Shown: positions 1-5,419 of the stretch, in pieces | Layout: every line of letters starts with the position of its first letter | Numbering within the stretch: position 1 is the stretch's first letter | Source: a bacterium | GTDB lineage: Bacteria > Patescibacteriota > Gracilibacteria > JAUYGZ01 > DAOVYC01 | DNA: 5,419 nt | Assembly (NCBI GenBank): GCA_030635805.1 | Contig: DAOVYC010000053.1 | Span: 1-5,419, forward strand | Direction of reading: 5' to 3' | The notes under the pieces: generated by a model | Told to the model about the DNA's origin: nothing | The model's database searches: none | The model's input: only the letters and a program-made list of their open reading frames with translations | Translations under genes and position numbers: made by a program

Positions 1-1676
1 ATTATAAAGATATGCAGGACGTCGAATTCACTATAGAAAAAGGTAAACTTTTTATTCTTCAAACCCGCACCGGTAAACGTACTGCCCCCGCCGCAATCAA
101 GATTGCCATCGATCTGGTTAAAGAAAAGGTTATTTCAGAAAAAACAGCTCTTCTCAGAATCGAACCGGAAACTCTCGACCAGCTCCTTCATCCTATTTTC
201 GATCCAACAGCTAAAAAGAATATTCTTGCCAAAGGCCTTCCGGCTTCCCCGGGAGCCGCCGTCGGCCGAATCGTCTTCGAAAGTGAAGACGCCCAGAAAA
301 GAGTCGAAAAAGATCAATGGCCGGTAATTCTCGTCCGACACGAAACCTCCCCCGAAGACATTCAGGGAATGTCCAGCGCGAACGGTATTCTTACCTCCTG
401 TGGGGGCATGACCTCTCATGCCGCTGTTGTTGCCCGAGGAATGGGCACCTGTTGTATTGCCGGCGCTCAAGACCTTAGCATCAACTACCAAAACAAAACC
501 TGTAAAATAAAAGATCGAATTTTCCGCGAAGGTGACTGGATTTCCCTCAACGGCAGTACCGGAGAAATTATGTCCGACCGGGTAAAAACCATTCAACCAA
601 AATTGCAGAGTACCTTCAACACTGTCATGCGCTGGTCAGACAAATATCGTAAATTAAAAGTTCGCACCAACGCCGACACTCCTCAGGATAGCAAAATTGC
701 TTTGGGTTTTGGCGCTCAGGGAATAGGTCTCTGTCGCACCGAACATATGTTTTTTGACAAGGAAAGAATCACCCACATTCGTGAGATGATTCTCGCTGAA
801 AATGAACAAGACAGAATTAAGGCTCTCAAAAAACTTTTACCGCACCAGAAAAAAGATTTCATAGAAATTTTTAAAGTTATGAAAGGACTACCGGTAACCA
901 TTAGATTACTTGATCCTCCTCTTCATGAATTTCTTCCTAAAATAGATGAAAAAGAAGAAATCAAGATCCTCGCCAAGAATCTCAAAAAGAGACCAAAAGA
1001 GATTGTAAATACCATCATCAGACTTCGGGAAATCAACCCGATGCTCGGTCATCGCGGATGCCGTTTAAGTATTACTTATCCGGAAATAGCCAAAATGCAG
1101 GTCGAGGCTATCCTCTCCGCCGCCTGTGAATGTCAACAGCAAGGAATTAAGGTCAGTCCGGAAATTATGATTCCTCTCATCAGCATCAAAAATGAATTCA
1201 CATTTTTGGAACCAATCTGTCACGAAACCGCCAAGAAAGTTTTTCAAAAATACAAGACTCAGGTTAAATACACCATCGGGACTATGATTGAAATTCCTCG
1301 CGCTTGTCTGGTAGCAAACACTATCGCCAAGCATGCCGAATTCTTTTCTTTCGGCACCAACGATCTTACTCAAATGGGATTTGGATTTTCTCGGGATGAT
1401 GCCGGAAAATTTTTACCGGAATATGTAGGAAACGAAATCTTGCCTTGCGACCCTTTTCAAAAACTTGATATCGAAGGCATTGGCGAACTTATCAAAATTG
1501 CCATCAAGAAGGGTCGAAAAACTAAAAAGAATTTAAAAATCGGCATCTGCGGTGAACACGGAGGAGAACCCAGCTCCATTCTCTTCTGCCACCAAAACAA
1601 ATTCGATTACGTTTCCTGTTCACCCTATCGCGTTCCCATCGCCAAACTGGCCGCCGCGCAAGCAGCGATCAACTAG
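1..1676 (+). CDS. ppdK: Pyruvate, phosphate dikinase, 5'-truncated by window edge
   Basis: PPDK reversibly converts ATP + pyruvate + phosphate to AMP + PEP + PPi in the cytoplasm, linking the lower end of glycolysis with gluconeogenesis. The frame is open to the left edge: codons before the ATG at 12 read Y-K-D, matching the usual Y-x-D-M-Q-D-x-E-F-T-I-E segment, so that ATG is an internal Met. The N-terminal ATP-grasp domain is mostly missing; about 557 of a usual ~880 residues are visible. Counting from the internal Met, GGMTSHAAVVARG (131-143) is the swivelling phosphohistidine domain with catalytic His136. The C-terminal PEP/pyruvate barrel follows: GLCRTEHMF (239-247), RLLDPPLHEF (298-307), MLGHRGCR (344-351), EIPRA (427-431), FGTNDLTQ (447-454), and GICGEHGG (511-518) with catalytic Cys513. 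The dikinase-type MTSHAAVV and LDPPLHEF motifs favour PPDK over PEP synthase. All catalytic residues in view are present. The stop is TAG at 1674-1676. Confidence 0.96.
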   Translation, partial: YKDMQDVEFTIEKGKLFILQTRTGKRTAPAAIKIAIDLVKEKVISEKTALLRIEPETLDQLLHPIFDPTAKKNILAKGLPASPGAAVGRIVFESEDAQKRVEKDQWPVILVRHETSPEDIQGMSSANGILTSCGGMTSHAAVVARGMGTCCIAGAQDLSINYQNKTCKIKDRIFREGDWISLNGSTGEIMSDRVKTIQPKLQSTFNTVMRWSDKYRKLKVRTNADTPQDSKIALGFGAQGIGLCRTEHMFFDKERITHIREMILAENEQDRIKALKKLLPHQKKDFIEIFKVMKGLPVTIRLLDPPLHEFLPKIDEKEEIKILAKNLKKRPKEIVNTIIRLREINPMLGHRGCRLSITYPEIAKMQVEAILSAACECQQQGIKVSPEIMIPLISIKNEFTFLEPICHETAKKVFQKYKTQVKYTIGTMIEIPRACLVANTIAKHAEFFSFGTNDLTQMGFGFSRDDAGKFLPEYVGNEILPCDPFQKLDIEGIGELIKIAIKKGRKTKKNLKIGICGEHGGEPSSILFCHQNKFDYVSCSPYRVPIAKLAAAQAAIN

Positions 1677-1680
1677 CAAG

Positions 1681-1790
1681 AACCAATTTACAATTTACAG
1701 TTCACATTCAAGAATCAATAACTTAATTTCCAATTGAAACTTGATAAATTGTGTCTTGAATGAAAATTGTGAATTGTAAACTGTAAATTA
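1681..1790. repeat. AT-rich imperfect inverted repeat with heptamer units
   Basis: This element fills most of the ppdK-miaA gap. Arms seen directly: 1692-1702 (AATTTACAGTT) is perfectly complementary to 1779-1789; 1705-1713 (CATTCAAGA) to 1754-1762; and 1714-1718 (ATCAA) to 1741-1745. The right arm carries extra unpaired blocks (1746-1753 and 1763-1778). The outer arms consist of 7-bp units: CAATTTA twice at 1684-1697 on the left, and AATTGTG, AATTGTA, AACTGTA, AATT at 1765-1789 on the right. There is no T-run after the arm, so it is not a typical intrinsic terminator, although the hairpin could stabilise the ppdK mRNA 3' end or separate it from miaA. It could be a small non-autonomous palindromic element. 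Its function is not known to me. Confidence 0.7.
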
Positions 1791-1807
1791 GCTCCACAGA
1801 AATAAAT

Positions 1808-2704
1808 ATGATTATATCTAAAATTAAAAAATTTTTAGAAACTAGTAACCACCCCTTAATCGTAATCGGTGGCCCCACCGCCAGTGGCAAAACCAAGCTT
1901 GCCGTAAAATTATGTAAAGAATTTGACGGCGAAATTATCAACGCCGACTCCAGGCAAATTTACGATGAGATGGAGATCGGCAACGAACGAACTAAGCCGG
2001 AAGAGATGGAGGGTATCCCTCATCATCTTCTTGCCATTGCCAAACCGGACGAAGTTATCACCATCGCCGACTACAAACGTCTGGCCGAGAAGGTCATTGA
2101 CGATATTCATTCCCGAAAAAAAATCCCCTTCCTGGTCGGCGGTACCGGTCTTTATCTTGACGTCGTTACCAGAAACTTCCAAATCCCCGTCGGCCATCCG
2201 GATCAGAAATTAAGAAAAAAACTCGAGCAAAAAAGCGTCGAAGAACTTCTTCAGAATCTTCAAAAGATCGATCGGAAAGAATATGAAAAACAAAAGATTC
2301 AAAAAAACAAACGCTTCATCATTCGTGCCCTGGAAATCTTTCAACTTACCGGCCAATCAAAATCCAACACTGCCGGTCAGGCAAATCCAAAATACGACTC
2401 GTTCAAAATTGCTATCAACTGGCCTCGTGAAATTCTTTACGATCGCATCAACCAAAGAACCGCCTATCAACTGGAACACGGTATGATCGAAGAAGTTCAG
2501 ACCCTCCTCAAAAAATATGATCCCCTCCTTCCCGCCATGACTTCTATTGGCTGTAAAGAAGTCATCCCCTATCTCAAAAACGAAATTACCAAAGAAGAGC
2601 TCCTCGGGACCCTTCGTCAAAACAACCGCAACTACGCCAAACGTCAATTAACCTGGTTCAAAAAAGACCCGGACTACCACTGGATTGAGGGAAACGCAAT
2701 TTAG
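1808..2704 (+). CDS. miaA: tRNA dimethylallyltransferase MiaA
   Basis: MiaA (EC 2.5.1.75) transfers the dimethylallyl group of DMAPP to N6 of A37, next to the anticodon of tRNAs reading UNN codons. This is the first step towards i6A/ms2i6A and aids codon pairing. The 298-residue length is normal for bacterial MiaA. Motifs in order: P-loop GGPTASGKT (21-29); NADSRQIY (45-52), whose Asp47 is the likely general base; PHHL (71-74); VGGTGLY (110-116); KRFIIRALE (168-176); the tRNA-binding region around YDRINQRT (211-218) and GMIEEVQTLL (225-234); SIGCKE (246-251), where Cys249 replaces the usual Tyr; and NYAKRQLTWFKKD (275-287). The ATG at 1808 gives the expected ~20-residue lead to the P-loop. 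No clear Shine-Dalgarno sequence precedes it. It lies 131 bp after ppdK with the inverted repeat between, so co-transcription is uncertain. I see no convincing promoter of its own. Confidence 0.96.
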   Translation: MIISKIKKFLETSNHPLIVIGGPTASGKTKLAVKLCKEFDGEIINADSRQIYDEMEIGNERTKPEEMEGIPHHLLAIAKPDEVITIADYKRLAEKVIDDIHSRKKIPFLVGGTGLYLDVVTRNFQIPVGHPDQKLRKKLEQKSVEELLQNLQKIDRKEYEKQKIQKNKRFIIRALEIFQLTGQSKSNTAGQANPKYDSFKIAINWPREILYDRINQRTAYQLEHGMIEEVQTLLKKYDPLLPAMTSIGCKEVIPYLKNEITKEELLGTLRQNNRNYAKRQLTWFKKDPDYHWIEGNAI

Positions 2705-2720
2705 AAAAAATATAGGTTAT

Positions 2721-2760
2721 AAAAAATTCACTCCACCCTTAAATTTTAAGTGCCTTTTTT
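2721..2760 (+). terminator. Weak terminator-like hairpin after miaA
   Basis: Shortly after the miaA stop, an A6 run (2721-2726) and CACT (2729-2732) can pair with AGTG (2749-2752) and a T6 run (2755-2760). A small inner CTTAA/TTAAG stem (2738-2742 with 2746-2750) competes for part of the same bases. The T-run at the end is what a Rho-independent terminator needs, but the stem is AT-rich and imperfect. The A-run/T-run symmetry would let it act in both directions. It is placed correctly to separate miaA from the promoter that follows. Confidence 0.4.
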
Positions 2761-2785
2761 GTGTTTAATCTTAACCCTTTTCCCC

Positions 2786-2813
2786 TTGACGAATCCTTAG
2801 TTTATGCTAAAAT
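2786..2813 (+). promoter_or_regulatory. Sigma-70-type promoter with extended -10 for the cyclase gene
   Basis: A -35 box TTGACG (2786-2791) is followed after 16 bp by the -10 box TAAAAT (2808-2813), with the TGn extension at 2805-2807 (TGCTAAAAT). Transcription would start near 2820, giving a leader of about 60 nt before the ATG at 2882. The leader has no strong Shine-Dalgarno sequence. A second -10-like TATACT at 2838-2843 lacks a good -35. This promoter makes the cyclase gene independent of miaA. Confidence 0.65.
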
Positions 2814-2881
2814 CTACACTTAAAACACAAATTTATGTATACTATTAGTTTAGACTTCTAATATCCTTGAGATCTTTAGTC

Positions 2882-5419
2882 ATGGTGGAAGAAAACCAAA
2901 AACCGGGAGATGATGATACGGGAGATTATGATTCAAAAAAACATGAAACAACAATTCACGTAAAAAAACCGGGTGATCCGGAAAGTGATCGGTTATTCGA
3001 GGTTTCACCGGAAGAAGAACAGCCCTCTCCATCCGTTCATCCTCCCAAAAGAAAAATAATGCGTCCGAAGGAAGTGGCGAGAAATGTGTCCCGTAGCGCA
3101 GCTCCCCCGTCACAGACGGGAAGCGAAGCGGAGGGTTCCAAAATGGAATTTTCCTTGGAGGCAAACGTTGAACCAAACAACAATGAAAATTCGGTTTTGG
3201 AAAGCATTTCCCCATTGAGGGAAATTAGAGATACGAATAGAAAAACTCGTGCTGTACCCTCTTCTCCTTCCAATGAAATAAAAACGGTAGAAACCGAAGA
3301 AACTCTTCTTAAAAGAAAGAGAATAATTTCCGCTTTACCTCGTTTTGTGCGAAACATTCTTTCGCGAAACAAGGAAGTTAACATTGAAAGCTCTGAAGAA
3401 AGTATCGGATCTCACCTCCTTCTCGATCTAACCAATTTTACCGGAAAAAGCGAGTTGGCCAAGATGATGTACGGAGACGCGGAAGGTGGAAAAATAATCA
3501 GAAACTGGATTAACGAAGCCATAGCCATAGCGGTGGAAAAAACCACTTTGTTGAATGGAGATGTCGTGTCTTTTCAGGGTGATGCCGTTCAGGTGATGTT
3601 TGAAGGAGAACGGCATGAAACAAGGGCAGTGCTGGCCACTCTTCTTCTTCAGGAAGCCATGAAAAATCTTCCGGATATTGTCACCAGAAATCTTTCCAGC
3701 TCCGAAAGATTGCATGACTATCTCTTGAGAGAAACCGGCGATACAGAGAAAACAAAAAAAGAAAGAAGAAGTAAAGAATTAATTCTTGAGACTATAGAAG
3801 AAGATTCCAAAACGCACAGAATAAACATCGGCAGATTTTCGGAAAACAGGGGAGGTCTTCAAAACTTCTCCGAGAAAATAATAATTTTAACCAATCAAGA
3901 TGAAGAAATGGCGAGAAATGTGCCCCGTAGCGTAACTCTCCCGCCACAGACGGGAAGTGGAGCGAAGGGTTCCAAGGCAGAATTTTCCTTGAAGGCAAAC
4001 GTTGAACCAAACAACAATGAAAATTCGGTTTTGGAAAGCATTTCCCCATTGCCATTGGAAGAAACCTATCAGATACAAGTAACCACCATTCGGGAAGGAG
4101 AATTTATTTATCGCTATTATTCTCTTCCTCAAGCTCCGAATCACCTTAGAGAAGATACGCCAAAGTTCCCTGCTTCAAAAATCCGTGTTCGGTACGAGCT
4201 GAAGGAGAATGGCAGTGGAAACAATGGAAACAGTCAGACCACCGAAGAAAAATTCATCCCCACGGAAATCTGCTTCTGTCTTGCCCAGGAAGGAAGTGCC
4301 GGAATCGCGAAAGGCGCTCATTTCAAAAACGTCCTGTCCGGCTCACAATTGGATGAGGAAGGAAAACCGGCAAGTTACTCATACTCCGTATCGGGTCAGG
4401 CTGTTAAAGAAATGGAAAGTATTGAAAAAACAGCCGGAGCCGGTGAAGCTTGGGTTAACGAGGAAATATACCAAGCTCTTAAAGATTTACCCTATCTTAA
4501 ATTTCAGAAAAATGAAGAAGGAAGTTACAAAGTGGAATTCAAAAGCAAAAAATCAGCACAGAAATACTCAAAAATAGTGGAAGATATTGAACCACCGAAG
4601 ATAGTAAACGAAGTTGAACTATCGAAGATGTTGAGCGAAGTCGAAGCATATTCAGACCGGGATATCGAAAAATTCAAAAGATGTTTTGGAGACGAGGTTA
4701 AGAAAAGACTTGAAAATAATCTACCCCCCACCCTTGATATTTGCCGTATACTTTACGTAACAATCGACCATATCTCGACACCCAAAGAAGTTTACGACAT
4801 TATTGAATCTACGGTAAGAATTTTTGGAGGTCTGTTAAATAAAACCGGGTTGATTGTTTTTGGCGTACCGCCGAAAAGAGACGATGACACCAGGGCCTAC
4901 GAATGCGCGGTGGAAATAAAAAAACGTCTGGAAGAAGCGGGCTATCCGGGTTTCATAGGAGGAGCCAAAGGGGACGTCTTTGTCGGACAAATTGGAAGTG
5001 ATGAAAGAAACGAAATCACCGTCTACGGCGATTCTGTCAATGAAGCGGCAAGGCGATCAAAAAGACTCCTCGAACAATCTAAGTCAAACCCGCAACTCGC
5101 GAAAGATGGTGGTTTCGAGGCGGGATGGGAAGCAAAAAGCTTTGAAAAAGGCAAGGAAACAATAGCGCGATTCAGGGGTCAGACAGGAGAAAGAACCGGA
5201 TTTTTGCACCAAGAAAAGCTTGAACACAAAAAGAATCATGAGCTTCTCGGGCGAGAAGACGAACTTAAACAGATCTTGAGTATCATTCAGAGAGAAAATA
5301 AGGATACAAGATTCATAGAAATTCTTGGCTCACTCGGTATCGGAAAAACTTGTCTCATGGACTCAGTTGAAAAAAGTGTTGAGGAAAAAAATTCTGTAAA
5401 ATACGTTGATATTATTTGC
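2882..5419 (+). CDS. Soluble adenylyl cyclase-like protein: C1-C2 cyclase pair plus P-loop ATPase, 3'-truncated
   Basis: The frame is open from ATG 2882 to the window end (846 codons, no stop). ATG 2882 is the first ATG after an in-frame TAG at 2846; TTG 2867 is the only other likely start. Residues 1-170 are charged, Pro/Ser/Asn-rich and probably disordered. LPRFVRNIL then leads into C1: LLLDLTNFTG with metal Asp182, and GDVVSFQGDAVQVMF with metal Asp234. C1 resumes near 462 (EICFCLAQEGSAGIAKG) and ends with SYSVSGQAVKEME (500-512), so about 190 residues interrupt it. C2 starts near 621 (CRILYVTID). It lacks the metal Asps but has GGLLNK (649-654), EITVYGDSVNEAAR with Thr713, Asn720 and Arg724, the adenine-contact and transition-state positions of sAC. 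A GRE motif (790-792) and Walker A GSLGIGKT (816-823) open an AAA/STAND-type ATPase. I infer a cytoplasmic cAMP-forming regulator with one composite active site. Guanylyl specificity or loss of activity cannot be excluded. Two copies of a ~147-bp repeat lie in frame within the gene. Confidence 0.85.
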   Translation, partial: MVEENQKPGDDDTGDYDSKKHETTIHVKKPGDPESDRLFEVSPEEEQPSPSVHPPKRKIMRPKEVARNVSRSAAPPSQTGSEAEGSKMEFSLEANVEPNNNENSVLESISPLREIRDTNRKTRAVPSSPSNEIKTVETEETLLKRKRIISALPRFVRNILSRNKEVNIESSEESIGSHLLLDLTNFTGKSELAKMMYGDAEGGKIIRNWINEAIAIAVEKTTLLNGDVVSFQGDAVQVMFEGERHETRAVLATLLLQEAMKNLPDIVTRNLSSSERLHDYLLRETGDTEKTKKERRSKELILETIEEDSKTHRINIGRFSENRGGLQNFSEKIIILTNQDEEMARNVPRSVTLPPQTGSGAKGSKAEFSLKANVEPNNNENSVLESISPLPLEETYQIQVTTIREGEFIYRYYSLPQAPNHLREDTPKFPASKIRVRYELKENGSGNNGNSQTTEEKFIPTEICFCLAQEGSAGIAKGAHFKNVLSGSQLDEEGKPASYSYSVSGQAVKEMESIEKTAGAGEAWVNEEIYQALKDLPYLKFQKNEEGSYKVEFKSKKSAQKYSKIVEDIEPPKIVNEVELSKMLSEVEAYSDRDIEKFKRCFGDEVKKRLENNLPPTLDICRILYVTIDHISTPKEVYDIIESTVRIFGGLLNKTGLIVFGVPPKRDDDTRAYECAVEIKKRLEEAGYPGFIGGAKGDVFVGQIGSDERNEITVYGDSVNEAARRSKRLLEQSKSNPQLAKDGGFEAGWEAKSFEKGKETIARFRGQTGERTGFLHQEKLEHKKNHELLGREDELKQILSIIQRENKDTRFIEILGSLGIGKTCLMDSVEKSVEEKNSVKYVDIIC
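3071..3217. repeat. In-frame palindromic element, copy 1
   Basis: Copy 1 encodes about residues 64-112 of the cyclase-like protein, in its disordered N-terminal extension. It matches 3905-4051 at 133 of 147 positions, in the same orientation and reading frame. The last 57 bp (3161-3217) are identical in both copies. It contains several short inverted repeats: CCCGTC/GACGGG (3106-3111 with 3115-3120, loop ACA), a stem using 3137-3143 and 3153-3159, GGTTC/GAACC (3134-3138 with 3170-3174), and GGAAA/TTTCC around 3199-3211. The antisense frames are also open across it. It may extend 3 bp to the left (AAG at 3068). Confidence 0.9.
3905..4051. repeat. In-frame palindromic element, copy 2
   Basis: Copy 2 encodes about residues 342-390, within the segment that splits the first cyclase domain. 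It lies 834 bp (278 codons) downstream of copy 1. All 14 base differences from copy 1 are transitions and all fall in the first 90 bp; 11 of them are at first or second codon positions and change the amino acid. The plus-strand CCCGTC/GACGGG hairpin of copy 1 becomes CCCGCC/GACGGG here. That is an A-C mismatch on this strand but a G-U pair on the minus strand. Right after the element, CCATTG is doubled (4046-4057). Confidence 0.9.
4595..4648 (+). repeat. Two diverged 27-bp tandem units in the C1-C2 linker
   Basis: Units 4595-4621 and 4622-4648 encode PKIVNEVEL and SKMLSEVEA, 19 of 27 bases alike. They form part of a charged, probably helical linker between the two cyclase half-domains. The likeness is modest and could be a helical heptad-like pattern rather than a true duplication. 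Confidence 0.4.

Noticed and set aside
12..14. ATG at 12 as the true start of ppdK
   Set aside because: The codons upstream continue the conserved PPDK sequence, and the ATP-grasp domain is otherwise missing. The gene starts outside the window.
135..596. Minus-strand 153-codon frame opposite ppdK
   Set aside because: It lies opposite the conserved phosphohistidine domain of PPDK and has no recognisable motifs. It is a shadow frame.
1756..1782. Possible promoter for miaA (TTGAAT with TAAACT)
   Set aside because: The spacing is only 15 bp, the -10 is poor, and both boxes lie within the AT-rich inverted repeat where such matches arise by chance.
2880..3384. Antisense open frames opposite the cyclase N-terminus (and a matching pair at 3792-4144)
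   Set aside because: They lie opposite a long, well-supported cyclase frame. The peptides they share come only from the repeated element, and I see no promoter or ribosome site for them. They are treated as shadows.
3071..4051. Diversity-generating retroelement template/variable repeat pair
   Set aside because: The differences are transitions at all four bases rather than adenine-specific changes, both copies lie inside the same gene, and no reverse transcriptase is visible.
3071..4051. CRISPR or other short spaced array
   Set aside because: There are only two long copies, 834 bp apart, both coding and in frame.
4209..4577. 122-codon plus-strand frame inside the cyclase gene
   Set aside because: It is in another frame over the second half of C1, is Lys/Arg-rich and low-complexity, and has no family motifs.

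Overview
The window holds three protein genes, all on the + strand, and two of them run off the edges. In order they are the 3' two-thirds of a pyruvate, phosphate dikinase gene (ppdK, open at the left edge, ends 1676), a complete tRNA dimethylallyltransferase gene (miaA, 1808-2704), and the first 846 codons of a large signalling protein (2882 to the right edge, no stop reached). That protein has a tandem class III nucleotide cyclase module followed by a P-loop ATPase, the order seen in the mammalian soluble adenylyl cyclase (sAC) type. No RNA genes, insertion sequences, phage genes or CRISPR arrays are visible.

The organism is a bacterium using TGA as a stop or not at all (no in-frame TGA). 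The AT-leaning intergenic DNA, heptamer repeats between genes, weak or absent Shine-Dalgarno sequences, and a TTGAC/TATGCTAAAAT promoter would fit a Patescibacteria/CPR-type genome. This is an impression from style, not proof. PPDK and MiaA are ordinary housekeeping functions: pyruvate/PEP interconversion, and isopentenylation of A37 in tRNAs that read UNN codons.

The 131-bp gap between ppdK and miaA is largely filled by an imperfect AT-rich inverted repeat whose outer arms are built of heptamers. The 177-bp gap after miaA holds a weak terminator-like hairpin and then a good extended -10 promoter for the cyclase gene, which therefore looks like a separate transcription unit.

The most unusual part is the cyclase gene. 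The first cyclase half-domain (C1) keeps both metal-binding Asp residues but is split by an insert of roughly 190 residues. The second (C2) has lost the metal Asps but keeps the Asn and Arg that stabilise the transition state. Together they could form one composite active site, as in sAC. A ~147-bp element occurs twice in this gene, in the same reading frame: once in the disordered N-terminal extension and once inside the C1 insert. The copies are about 90% identical, and all differences are transitions. The element folds into hairpins, and the differences within two stems keep pairing only if the minus strand is the RNA. This resembles an in-frame palindromic protein-coding repeat of the Rickettsia palindromic element kind and is the best candidate here for something undescribed.
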